Positions 1 through 10,616 of a DNA stretch of 64,000 nt are shown one piece after another. Source of the DNA: Strongylocentrotus droebachiensis (Eukaryota; Echinodermata; Echinoidea; Camarodonta; Strongylocentrotidae); assembly GCA_035222895.1 (NCBI GenBank), contig JAVYIG010000089.1, positions 248,001 to 312,000 of the forward strand, given 5' to 3'. The notes beneath the pieces were generated by a model. The model had not been told where the DNA came from. It worked only from the letters and a program-made list of their open reading frames with translations, and made no database searches. The stretch's first letter is position 1. The number at the start of each line of letters is the position of its first letter. Made by a program: the position numbers and the translations under genes.

Positions 1-377
1 AACACTTTTGCTTTCGAGAAAAATTGAATATAAAAATTTAGCGGAGCTCCTGGTAAATTTTGATAAATTTTGAATAGCGCCTACGTCCGTACAATGGTAG
101 CTGCGACCATGAAAATCTCAGAATACGTAGTTGTGATACACAATTTCCAAACGGAAATAGCTAATCAGTCGATTTTAGTCAAGAAACATTGTTTTATAGC
201 TTAATTAATATCTTGACCTTGAGAGGCAGGTATACAACATAAAAAGCGTACTATTTACAATTCCATAACTTTTGACTCGATTTTAATGGCGACAACGATC
301 ACTGAATTGTTTAGGATCGCATATGCTTCCAATATGTTCATTTAAACCAAATTCATGACCCCATACCAAAAATTTGT
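1..377. repeat. Dispersed repeat, copy 1 (continues left of window)
   Basis: Closely matches 17776-18156 in the same orientation, sharing blocks such as GTACAATGGTAGCTGCGACC and CCAATATGTTCATTT. Similarity stops after the phrase CATGACCCCATACCAAAA in both copies. The family was not identified. Confidence 0.8.
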
Positions 378-495
378 ATCTCCCTCTGTTGTTGCCAAGA
401 GGTCAATAACGAAATGCGCGGGACTTCAAAGAAAAAGCTCATGCAACGGCGTATCGTGATAAGGGGCGGTTGCGCAGTAATCCAAATTTAATGCT

Positions 496-526
496 GGGGG
501 GGGGGGCAAATTGAACCCCCCCCCCC
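496..526. repeat. G-tract / CAAATTGA / C-tract palindrome
   Basis: Eleven G, the core CAAATTGAA, then eleven C form a self-complementary block. The same architecture occurs twice in the element at 61275-62043. The flanks here (CTGGGG... and ...CCAGTTGGAATAGGGTATA) loosely recall that element's ends, so this may be a decayed relative. Confidence 0.6.
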
Positions 527-746
527 AGTTGGAATAGGGTATATATTCATACAACTATTCAGAAGTTTGGATAACAAGATTTTCCAGGTTTGAATGTTCA
601 TTTCAAATACTATATTTTTTTTCTGCCAAATCGGATCGCAGATGGATCATGGAATCTGGTAAACATAAAAAGTTCAAATTACATTAGAGATCCAGCAGGA
701 AAATGGTAAATAAATGAATTATAATTTGATCTCATATCTTTAACAG

Positions 747-868
747 GCATTACACTTCAGCAGTACAGGGGAGCGATGAAGGAAGGTATTGACTGGACTT
801 GCTCAGGTTGCAGTTTACAGGCGATGAACAGAGATGACGAAGTTGCTTCCATTGTTTCTCAATTTGAG
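747..868 (+). CDS. MULE-type gene, exon A (PHD-like C-terminal half)
   Basis: Acceptor TCTTTAACAG precedes 747 and donor GTAATA follows 868. The first two bases finish a split codon, then 40 codons read ITLQQYRGAMKEGIDWTCSG and onward. The W-x-C-x-x-C ending resembles the close of a PHD finger; the partner ligands would sit in an upstream exon outside the window. Confidence 0.7.
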
Positions 869-3800
869 GTAATACTAATATGTCAATTGATTTTCATATG
901 TACATGTAGACCTACATCTACATTCATATCAAAGTGATTAGTTTAATCCAAAAACAAAAAAATAAAAATAACTTGTTTTAGAATTCAAAGCTACATTAAA
1001 ATTAAAATAGCTGCAGGACGCCACATACCGGTAAACAAATGAGCCATTTTAGGGCGTGACATGACTATCTATCTTTAATCTTTAAAACATAATATACCGG
1101 TATATATTTTAATAGAAATACATCCAAAAAAAAAAAAATGTCCATGCACACTCATTCTGTTGACCAGGAAGCTACAACCAACTTATGATATACAGGTTAG
1201 AATTACAAATTTGGTTTATTGGTTGTTAATTTACCTCACTGCTAAAGAAAGTAAGCAACCAGAGGACCAACTGCTTCAGGTCCTCTTCGAGAGAGGACAT
1301 GAATCACAGATGAATAATCATATGTGTTTTCTTTTCTTTATGTGTTTATCCCAACAGCCCATTGGGGAAAGCAGTCGTCTGTCTTCCATAGAGCCACTAA
1401 ACCTCACGAACGACTCATTGATCGTCGAGCAGTCTCTCTCGTCCGATGAAGGGCCGCCACCAAACCCCACCAACGACTCATTGATCGTCGAGCAGTCTTT
1501 CTCGTCCGATGAAGGGCAGCCACCAAACTTCACCAACGACTCAGCAGATCAGTCATCAATCGTCGAGCAGTCTCTCTCGTCCGATGAAGAGCCGCCACCA
1601 AACCCCACCAACGACTCATTGATCGTCGAGCAGTCTCTCTCGTCCGATGAAGGGCAGCCACCAAACTTCACCAACGACTCAGCAGATCAGTCATCAATCG
1701 TCGAGCAGTCTCTCTCGTCCGATGAAGATTCGTCGATCATCGACCAGGCCACCATCTACCAGGTTGTAGAGGGTTGCTCCCAACGAAGGAAAAAGTTGCT
1801 TCTTGACAGTCATGGCTACAGCTATGTGGAAAAGAGGACGAATGCCAACAGAACAGTCTGGAGGTAAGACATACAAATATAAATATTGATCTATTTTATC
1901 ACAGAGATGTTACAGATGGTACTTCCTTCCTCGATAATGCTCGCTGACATAATGAATAAAAGATGTAAAATCAAACATATTTCTCTTAAATTATCTCTTG
2001 CATGCATAAATGCGCAGATATATTTAATGATATTTAAAGATTTTAAAAAAGCTAAAAAATTAGAGGAACGATCTTAGCACAGAGAAAAGATTAACTTTGA
2101 ACAATATACACTGTTTTTCATTTTTATAAATTTTTATTTTATTTCAACTGTTTGAGACTCAGAGTTGTTTTAATAAATTATGTTCGGGGACTCAATCCAT
2201 CCATAACATCTTCCTAAGCTTATTATATATTTCAATTATTTTTTTGACAAACTATGTAGAGCGTCAGATCTGACAGACACTATACAAAAAACTGTTACTA
2301 TTATTTAACTTTACTTTGTCAAATTTTGTTTAAACTTTGTCAGATTTAATATCATCTTGTTCAAACTTTCAGCTTTTCATGAAAGCTACTTCGTAATGCA
2401 GGCGAGACCGCCAGGGGCGTTTCACTTCTTTACGAAATGAGGAAAAATGTAATACATGTCTTAAGTCATAATGCAAATAAAAACAAATTCTCACTATGTC
2501 TCTTTCAAATCATAGGTGCTCTGTCAGGAACAGTGAGGTAAAGTGCTCCTCGACCGTGATCCAGCAAGGGATGGTCTACACGCCTGGTCTCCATCGCCAC
2601 ATCCACCCTCCTAAACATGCTGAGGTACATCGAAGGCTGCTGCACAAAGAGCTCAAGATCCAGGCCAAGAGGCAGCCACTGGCTGGAGGCATGGAGATAG
2701 CTGAGGGCGTTCTGCTCCAGCGTGGTCTGACCTACCCTGCACGGACAGCGACACTGAAAAGGATGGCCAATCGGGTCAGGGAAGCTGACAGACCGAAAGA
2801 GCCAAGAACGCTGGATTTCGACCTCAACGAAAACTTCCTGCCCGATGGTAAGAAATAAAAATAAATAATAAAAATGATACGCTTTCCAAAAAGGAAATGA
2901 AAATTCATGGTGTGAAGTAATGAACTTTTATAAACGATAGTGATAACTATTAAACATACAAATCCAATGGAATTTCATTACAAATCCAATGGAATTTTAT
3001 TGGTTATAAAATATAAGAATAAGGGCAACAAAATTGTTCATATCAGGTTAAATAAAGCAAGAGCACGAGTCAGTACCTACCTGTGCTAAGCTAGATGATA
3101 TTCACAATATATCTGATCTTTTTTAGGGGATTTTTTTTTTTTAATATCAGTTGGTCCATCATACGTTCACAAGAAAATATTTTTGTTCTATATTATTAAA
3201 TAATAATATTTATATTCCCTTCTTTCTTGCTCTTTTCACAACTTACAGATTTCCTGGTTGCAGATTTAACCCGTGGAGGCCACAGGAGTCTCATATATGC
3301 TACCCCTCAACAGCTGCAGCTGCTGAGGCAGGCACAGACCTGGTTTGTAGATGGTACGTTTAAAGTGGTCAGGCTCCCATTCTATCAATTGCTGGTGGTG
3401 CACGCTTACTACGAAGTTGGAGCTTCCATCAAGCAAGTTGCCCTCGCTTACATCCTGATGTCGAGCAAGAGGAGTGGTGCATACAGGGAGGCCATGCAAG
3501 AGCTACGGGATGCACTGCCAGGACCAGCTGCTGTGGAAGAAATCATGGTAGATTTTGAGGCAGCTCTCTGGAAGGTTCTTCCACGGATATTCCCACAGGT
3601 AATTAAACAAATATTGTACTATAAGGAGTCATTAATGTACATAAAATATTACAAATTTCTGTACAAACATGTATACTACTCCATGGTTCAAGGACACTTT
3701 CATGTTCATACAATACCTGTGTTGTATACATTTATTTGACATATGGTGAACATTCACCCATCTTCTAATCAGGAACAAGTCTGTTTATTGCCAGCTTGGG

Positions 3801-5122
3801 TCAATTAAATTTGCCAGGGTCAAGATTCAAGTGCATCTTATTGCCAATTCTTAATAATTTTGATGCATTTACTGCATTTACTGCATTTACTGCAGACAAA
3901 TTCCAATCAAGATTGAAATTTCATTTCGAACTCATATTTCCCTCAAGGATGAAAAATGTAAATGTTTTCCATTACAGTAATACACTATACATTTTCTCTT
4001 CTCACTTTAAATCTTGTCTTCACAATTTTCATTTCAGGCACGATTGGTGGGCTGTAACTTCCACTGGAAGCAAGCTGTCTTTCGGAAAGTACAGGCTGTT
4101 GGTCTGACAGCAGCGTACACAACGGATGATGCCACAAGGACGCTACTCCAGAAGGTCATGGCTCTGCCATTCCTGCCACTAAACGAAGTGGTTCCAGCAT
4201 TCCAACTGCTTCGGCAACAGAGCAATACGCCACCACTTGATGAGGTAAATGTGCATACCGATATAACCTGTAGAATAACAATATATGCTTGTATGTACAT
4301 GACACAAAGACAAATTTGTTACACATGGTATATTTACAATTTACGGTACTCATTGCTGCTTGAATTATTATCTAAAATACACATGTATGCACTATAAGAA
4401 CTGAAACGATTTAAATCACTGAGAACATAATTAAAAATGAGAAACAAATATTAGGCATTCACCTGCACATGTATATTTTCAAATTATTTTCCTCATTATT
4501 TTGATGACAAAAACAAATTTATCTACTAATAGCACCCCATGTATATGACCATATTTTGAAGTTATTGATATAATTTGCTCTTGATATTAATATACTTATT
4601 TCAAAAGAGGAACAAACTTCAAATTTTACAAATTATCAATTGTCATAGAATGTTTCATTGGAATTTTTTGTTATTGTATTACTTGAAGGCAAACCATTTT
4701 ATACTCATCAATAACAGTTTTATTTATTAATTTGTTGTTAACCTTATATCTTCCAGCTCTTTGCCTATGTAGAGACTACATGGATAAATGGGCGTACGTG
4801 GCCTGTTGGGGCTTGGAACGTCTACGGCAGATCCATCAGAACAAACAACTGTGCTGAAGGCTACAACCATCGCCTCACCGTTAGGGCTGGCGGGAAGAGC
4901 ATGGGGCCGTACCAGCTGGCAGCACTGCTCTTCAGAGAGGCCCAGCTGGTGGACATGACCGTCAGGCTGGTCAATAGACACCTCATGACCAGGAGGCAAC
5001 GGCAGCTGACGAGGACTCTACAAGCCCGCGTTTTTAGAGCGTGGGAGTCCCACAGGACTGGAGACATGACCACGCCTGAGCTTCTTAGTGTCTGTGCTCG
5101 CACATATGGGCAAGCACCATAG
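747..5122 (+). CDS. PHD/FLYWCH/MULE transposase-type gene, 5'-partial
   Basis: Six exons (747-868, 1358-1863, 2516-2847, 3249-3598, 4038-4244, 4757-5122) join in consistent phase to 626 residues ending at TAG 5120-5122. In order: residues 1-40 end with WTCSGC, like the last zinc ligands of a PHD finger; an acidic tandem-repeat region; a FLYWCH-type finger about residues 190-240 (GYSY, TVWRC, second Cys nine residues on, then HRHIH); and a MULE transposase core. The core keeps Asp354 in VDGTFK, Asp421 in VDFEAAL and Glu539 in NNCAEGYN, matching the DDE triad of Mutator-like transposases, plus a CNFHWK motif. No frameshift or in-frame stop was seen. MULE proteins cut and insert DNA at terminal inverted repeats; I found no such repeats flanking this gene, so it could be an element copy or a host-adopted gene. 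The start codon and first PHD ligands must lie upstream of the window. Confidence 0.85.
1358..1863 (+). CDS. MULE-type gene, exon B (acidic repeats and start of FLYWCH finger)
   Basis: Acceptor ATCCCAACAG precedes 1358 and donor GTAAGA follows 1863; phase runs 0 to 2. It encodes five copies of an IVEQSLSSDE-type acidic repeat, then a basic stretch and the first half of a FLYWCH finger (LLLDSHGYSYVEK, NRTVWR). The WRC motif is completed across the next splice junction. Confidence 0.85.
1407..1730 (+). repeat. Coding minisatellite inside exon B
   Basis: The phrase ATCGTCGAGCAGTCT recurs at 1421, 1484, 1559, 1622 and 1697. Spacings alternate 63, 75, 63, 75 bp, so the real unit is a 138-bp (46-codon) pair. 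Every length is a multiple of three and the frame stays open. The protein repeats carry Ser-Ser-Asp-Glu, an acidic casein-kinase-2-like context. Confidence 0.9.
2516..2847 (+). CDS. MULE-type gene, exon C (FLYWCH finger second half)
   Basis: Acceptor AATCATAG precedes 2516 and donor GTAAGA follows 2847. It opens with the zinc-binding Cys of WRC, then a second Cys nine residues later and a His-x-His-x-His group, as in FLYWCH fingers. The remainder is a basic linker (RRLLHKELKIQAKRQP) leading to the transposase domain. Confidence 0.85.
3249..3598 (+). CDS. MULE-type gene, exon D (first two catalytic Asp)
   Basis: Acceptor CAACTTACAG precedes 3249 and donor GTAATT follows 3598; phase 1 to 0. 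It holds WFVDGTFKVV (first catalytic Asp) and IMVDFEAALWKVLPRIFP (second catalytic Asp), the most diagnostic part of the MULE fold. Confidence 0.9.
4038..4244 (+). CDS. MULE-type gene, exon E
   Basis: Acceptor TTTTCATTTCAG precedes 4038 and donor GTAAAT follows 4244; 69 codons, phase 0 to 0. It contains GCNFHWKQAVFRKVQ, the CxFH-type block that follows the second Asp in MULE transposases, then an insertion domain. Confidence 0.88.
4757..5122 (+). CDS. MULE-type gene, terminal exon F (catalytic Glu)
   Basis: Acceptor TATCTTCCAG precedes 4757; 121 codons and stop TAG at 5120-5122. WINGRTWPVGAWNVYGRSIR is followed by TNNCAEGYNHRL, whose Glu is the third catalytic residue. The tail is basic and helical. 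Confidence 0.88.
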   Translation, partial: LFAYVETTWINGRTWPVGAWNVYGRSIRTNNCAEGYNHRLTVRAGGKSMGPYQLAALLFREAQLVDMTVRLVNRHLMTRRQRQLTRTLQARVFRAWESHRTGDMTTPELLSVCARTYGQAP

Positions 5123-5715
5123 ATAAACGTTGATTGGCATTAAACCTGTATTACACACACTTGTATTATACATGTACATAGAGTGCATACCAAACAGTCA
5201 CTGTAACTCTGTGACATACTTTTAATTGACATTATTCATTAATACAAAAGATTATTTTTGCTATGATATGTACATGTGGATTCGTACATGTATGTAAGAC
5301 ATCAAAGTTGGGCATTGTCTTGATCTAACTACTACTATTACATTAGTCTTAACTATTGTCATAAATTAACAATATTTAATTATGCTAGTTATTTTAGCAG
5401 ATATTAGCAATATTAGCAAATATTCAATATTTTGAACCTTGAACTTATCATGGGTTGCCCATTTGAGATTTAACAATGAAGAATGGCAGTTATTGTGCCA
5501 TAGAGGCACAAAATTATTAAATAGTTTGAAATTTAGTGATTTAATTATTCAGTTTTATAATATTTGCACTGAAATTGAGTGATTTTAATCAGTTTAATAA
5601 TATTTGTATAAAACCATATGAAACATTTTTTAAAGATTATTTTAATTTTAAATAAATGTATACAGGTATAGAAAATCATGTTTTCCAATTTATTTATTAT
5701 TGCAATATCTTCGTA

Positions 5716-6339
5716 TGTGTAATATTACAAGTTTACATTGAGCTTTCAATACCTTTTTCCAATCATTTATCTTATAAAATAGAATACCTATTCTACTTTA
5801 TATTCTTGTAGTAACTATCAGTATTTTAAATCCATATTTATATCCGTTTCTCTTATGTCTTACGTTAAGCTTTTAAGTTTTCTGTTCATATCCTTTTATT
5901 ACTTTGTTTTGTTACTGTTTGAATGTGTAATATTACAAGTTTACATTGAGCTTTCAATTCATTTTTCCAATCATTTATCTTATAAAATAGAATACCTATT
6001 CTACTTTATATTCTTGTAGTAACTATCAGTATTTTAAATCCATATTTATATCCGTTTCTCTTATGTCTTACGTTAAGCTTTTAAGTTTTCTGTTCATATC
6101 CTTTTATTACTTTGTTTTGTTACTGTTTGAATGTGTAATATTACAAGTTTACATTGAGCTTTCAATACCTTTTTCCAATCATTTATCTTATAAAATAGAA
6201 TACCTATTCTACTTTATATTCTTGTAGTAACTATCAGTATTTTAAATCCATATTTATATCCGTTTCTCTTATGTCTTACGTTAAGCTTTTAAGTTTTTTG
6301 TTCATATCCTTTTATTACTTTGTTTTGTTACTGTTTGAA
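5716..6339. repeat. Three tandem copies of a 208-bp unit
   Basis: TGTGTAATATTACAAG recurs at 5716, 5924 and 6132, exactly 208 bp apart. Units are nearly identical throughout. The array lies just downstream of the MULE-type stop codon and ends at a unique tail. Confidence 0.95.
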
Positions 6340-6376
6340 TGGATTGGAAATAAAGACTGAATTGAATTGAATTGAA
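6340..6376 (+). terminator. Candidate poly(A) signal and GAATT microsatellite tail
   Basis: AATAAA at about 6349-6354 is followed by repeated GAATT units. This could be the polyadenylation site of the upstream gene, or the 3' tail of a retroposon, since short tail microsatellites like this are common at LINE/SINE 3' ends. Confidence 0.35.
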
Positions 6377-6767
6377 CCTGGCTTGAGACTCTTATTTGCA
6401 GCCCTGGCACTGAGAATTTTGACCAATCTGCCAATAGGCAATACCAATTTGTCACAATGTTTTGAACTGAACACGGATCGTAGACAGTATAACAGGCATG
6501 CATGGTAAAATTGGTAATTAAGGAGTATCGAGACAGATTGGATGGGTCTCACTCAGAGTACTCAGTCCCTTTCTGCTGTGCTATACAATTTATTTAATAC
6601 CAATTTATCTCTTTTAAAAATAACTTCAGGTTTTTATTTTTCCATATTCTCTTTTCCTTTTTTTGCCATCCATGCCCCATGTAACTACGCCACAAGACCA
6701 AAGATCTTGAATACATGAATACAAACTTGCACTACATACAAGGGTCTCAAATAGACTTCACCAGAGG

Positions 6768-7020
6768 CGGTGCCCCTTTTACTTTGACAAGTGCCCCTTT
6801 TACATAGGAAAAGTGCCCCTATTAATTTTTTAAAGTGACCTCCCACTTTTTCAAGTACCCTAAAAGTGCCCCTTTTTGCATAGGAAAAGTGCCCCTTTTT
6901 ACATAGGAAAAATGCCCCTTTTACTTTGACAAGTGCCCCTTTTACATAGGAAAAGTGCCCCTATTCATTCTTTTAAGTGCCTCTTCCCATTTCTACCTCT
7001 GATAAGTGCCCCTTTTATTT
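6768..7020. repeat. GTGCCCCTTTT minisatellite, left block
   Basis: Degenerate units of about 21-30 bp, each with GTGCCCCTTTT and often ACATAGGAAAA. The array stops at the G-run that begins the foldback element and resumes on its far side near 8585. Confidence 0.85.
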
Positions 7021-7030
7021 TGATGCGTAT

Positions 7031-8425
7031 AGAGGAGGGGGGGGGGTAGGGGGTGGGGCTGCGTAAATATACAAAAACTTGAAACCAACGCCTTTAATAA
7101 TTCTTTTTTTGTAGAATTTTTGTGAGGCAGCTCCCTCCAAAAAAAAAAAGGCGATTCGTCAGCTCACTTCTCTGCTTAGAGTACTATGCTAGACCCGTGT
7201 GCTAGGCCCTAACATTAGATATAGCTATATTAAGTCTTTAACTTTTAAGAGCAAAATATGAATATCTGATTATGAAAAAAGAAAAATTCCATTCCTTCAA
7301 TTCATTAATCATCATCATGTTAATCAGAGATTCTACCCTGAATGACTAGTAGTAAAGATGATGTACAGTGGTCTAGTTTACTCACGCAATCAAATTGGAT
7401 ATTCTACTCTGAATGAATAATGATAATATAGTAGATATAGATCTAGATAAATGTAGGACCTTACTGTAGTTTGATTAGTTTACTCACTCGATCAAATTGG
7501 GCAGTGCAGTGCAGCGGGTACGGATGCCGAGTCAGTGAATTCCCCCCCCGACCCGCCCGGCGGCGGCGCTGTACTGCTAGCTGGACACTGAGCTGAGCGA
7601 TGAGCTGCTGCGCGGTGCACAACAGTAGTCTGCTAATTTACGGCCAGGACGAAAGAATGTGAACAAACATCAGCCATCTCGTCTAAAATGTAGTACATTC
7701 GACTTCTCAATAACGAAATGTATACCAGGAATCAAAAATAGACCTTCATACATTATGAAAATGATATTTTTGCAGTGATTTACTGACAAACACACTGCTC
7801 GAATTTCAGTGGTCCGAGTCGATACAACGCACATTTAATGTACGTGCGGCAATGCGATTTGCGAGCTATGAGTAAATTGTCCGAAATGCCATTTTTTTTG
7901 TCATTTTACCTAAAGAGAAGTTATAGATTGTCTTCAATAGTATCATTTAACACAATTACATTACAGATTGTGGTTTGAAATGGCATTATTAAGTCACAAT
8001 GAGCACAAACATATACACATTGGTATCTCTCGATCGATTAATCATATCGGGACATCTCGCCCCAGCCTTTTAGGCTGGGGCGAGATGTCCCGCGGGGCGA
8101 GTTAGCCCGACTCCAGCTACATCATTATCATATACTAGATTAGTCATTCAGAGTAGAATATCCGATTAATTATGAAGGAATGGAATTTTTCTTTTTTCAT
8201 AATCAGATAATCATATTTTACTCCTAAAAGTTAAAGACTTGATAAATAGCTAGATCTAACGTAAGGGCCTAGCCTAGTACTCTAAGCAGAGAAGTGAGCT
8301 GAGGAATCGCCTTATTTTTTTGGAGGGGGGGGGGGGGGCTGCTTCAAAAAAATTCTACGAAAAGAAGGTATTAATTGGCTTCAAGTTTTTTGTATAAATA
8401 ATGCAGCCCCCACCACCCCCCCCCC
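7031..8425. mobile_element. Foldback-type element inserted in minisatellite
   Basis: The first ~300 bp (G-rich end, then GGCGATTCGTCAGCTCACTT) reappear inverted at about 8120-8425. Between the arms is a unique core with a GC-rich patch near 7540-7620 and a perfect hairpin at 8049-8091. No transposase reading frame is seen, so it is probably non-autonomous. A second, one-armed copy lies at 12655-13622. Confidence 0.75.
8049..8091. other. Perfect 19-bp hairpin, TTTTA loop
   Basis: GGGACATCTCGCCCCAGCC pairs with its exact complement across a five-base loop. The segment GGGGCGAG occurs again just downstream (8094-8101). The homologous site at 13556-13598 keeps the stem core with paired changes. 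Confidence 0.9.
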
Positions 8426-8584
8426 CCCCAAACAAACCAAACAATCTCCTTTTTGTTCCCTTTTTCTGGGAATCAAAGAGATATATACAAAGCAAAGCAA
8501 TTAAGACATGATATTGCAATGACATGCCGGTGCATGGAGGGGCAGCTAGGGGCAGAGGCGGCCCTCCCGGGGGGGGGGGGGCCC

Positions 8585-9625
8585 CAGTGCCCCCCACTTT
8601 TTCAGATACCCCATAAGTGCCCCTTTTTACATAGGAAAAGTGCCCCTTTCATTTTGTAAGAAGTGCCCCTTTTACATAGGAAAGGTGCCCCTTTTCCTTT
8701 GACAAGTGCCCCTATTACTTAGTAAAAGTGCCCCTTCCCCCTTTTCACCTCTGACGAGTGCCCTTTTTTATTTTTGACACGCGCCCCTTTGTTCACATGT
8801 TCCCACTTTCCTTTGCAATAAGTGTCCATTTTCCATTCTCATAAATCTTGAAATAATCTTGAATAAGTGCCCTTTTTAATCTCTAGTAAGTGCCTCTTTT
8901 CAGGTACGAGAAGTGCCCCTTTTCACTTTTAATAAGTGCTCCCTTTACCTCTGATAATTGCCCTATTCAAAACTGAGAGGTGCTCCTTTTACTTTGACAA
9001 CTTCCCCCTTTTTCCTTTGTAAGAAGTGCCCCTTCTCCTTTTAATAACTATCCCCTTTTTTAAACTCGGATGAGCACACCTTTCATTTTAACATGTGCCC
9101 CTCTTATTTTCTAATAAGTGCCCCTTTTCCTTATGATAAGTGCCCCCATTAAAAAGAAAGAGTTCCTTCCCTTTCTCATAACTGCCCCTTTTAAAAATCT
9201 GAACGGTGCCCCCTTTTCATTCAACAAATGCACATTTTCCTTTATTATAAGTGCCCCTTTTCATATCTGGTCAATGCCCCTTTTCAACTCTGATAATTCC
9301 CCTTTTAATAATGATACGTGCCCCTTTTCCTTCTAATATAAGGGAACTATCCCCTTTTCACCTCTTATAAATGCCCCTATCAAAATCTGATGGGTGCCCC
9401 TTTTCCGTCAACAAATGCCTATTTCCCATTTTCGTAAACGCCTCTTTGTCATCACTGTGACTGGTGAGGGCCTCTTTTCAGGTGAAAAAATGCCTCATTT
9501 TCACCTCTTATAATAATCCTTTGTACTTTGACACGTGCTCCTTTTCTTTTCTTATAAGTGTCATATCCCTTTCGATAATTGTCCCCTTTCATGTAATCAT
9601 TAAACGTGCCCCTTATTTAAGGCGA
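8585..9625. repeat. GTGCCCCTTTT minisatellite, right block
   Basis: More than thirty degenerate units carry the GTGCCCCTTTT core, with spacers such as CTTTGACAA and CTCTGATAA. Units grow more divergent to the right, and isolated units recur at 10018-10075. Two CGCTCGCTnCGCTCGCTCG patches lie near 9650 and 9830. Open frames through it are by-products of composition. Confidence 0.85.
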
Positions 9626-10616
9626 CTAAGAGCAACTTCCCCCAAAGATCGCTCGCTGCGCTCGCTCGCATTTAAAGATGATATAATTATGTTACTTATC
9701 GAAGGTCTTTTCAGTCTTCCGTTATGAGAATGTGCTTATAACCCCATCACGATTGGCTTTTTTCCTCTTTATAAGATGTAATTTTTTGCACTGCGACCTC
9801 ATAGATCTTTGAAATTTTTCACGCTCGCTTCGCTCGCTCGTAAATGCATATTCAGACATCACACCCAACTGTAAAGTATGATGCTTAAGCGATATCTTGT
9901 ATGATGTATGAAGAGAAACAAATATCGAAATCATCCCCGATAATGTAATTACAATGTAGGGGTATATACCAATGTCTAAAAAATTGTATATTTTCGCTTT
10001 GAGATTTCCCACTGCAGGTGCCCTTTTTTTTCTCCAGAAAGTGCCCTTTTTTGTTGGTGCCCCCCCCCCCCCCACTTTGGAAGTCGCTCGGCCGCCCCTG
10101 GGCAGGGGGATCTTAATTCTTGTAAGCCTTCTCCTGGACCTTTGGTCAACTGGTCATTAATTTAACCGTTCCTCTAATTTCTAAAAGGCAGCTGCCCCTC
10201 CCCCCCCCCACCTCCCATCCATCTCAGCCGGGTATGTAATCAGCAACAGAGGCAAAGATCTATGAGCAAAATCAATTTTTATAAAAAAAATTTTTTTTGG
10301 GGGGGGCTGGGGGTTAACAGATTTATATCTGATATATTGTGTACCTGTATAAATATGTATACTATAAATAAATAATAAATAAAAAAAAACAAATTTGCAT
10401 TACCACAACGTGGCATAAAATTAATACACGATTACACCTGCTTATCATTTGTTATTATGAGTCTGCTTGACGTCATATTGTTGGAATTTGTATCTTGGAA
10501 TCGTAAACAAATAATGTTTATTGTTATTATGTGTGTTTTTCAAACATGTCCTCAATTTTATTTAATTGTTTTAACTTTGTTTATTTATTTAGGTTTTAGA
10601 AGACAATATTGATGAT
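9626..10616. other. Spacer without recognised gene
   Basis: Holds the CGCTCGC patches, a run of 14 C (10060-10073), further C and G runs near 10200 and 10295, and AT-rich DNA. No coding similarity was recognised. Confidence 0.6.

Noticed and set aside
747..5122. MULE-type gene as a retroviral integrase or piggyBac transposase
   Set aside because: The VDGTFK, VDFEAA and NNCAEGYN spacing and the FLYWCH finger fit MULE, and no reverse transcriptase or TTAA-flanked ends are present.
8585..9625. CRISPR-like array
   Set aside because: Units are degenerate, spacers are not unique or uniform, and the genome is clearly animal; it is a minisatellite.
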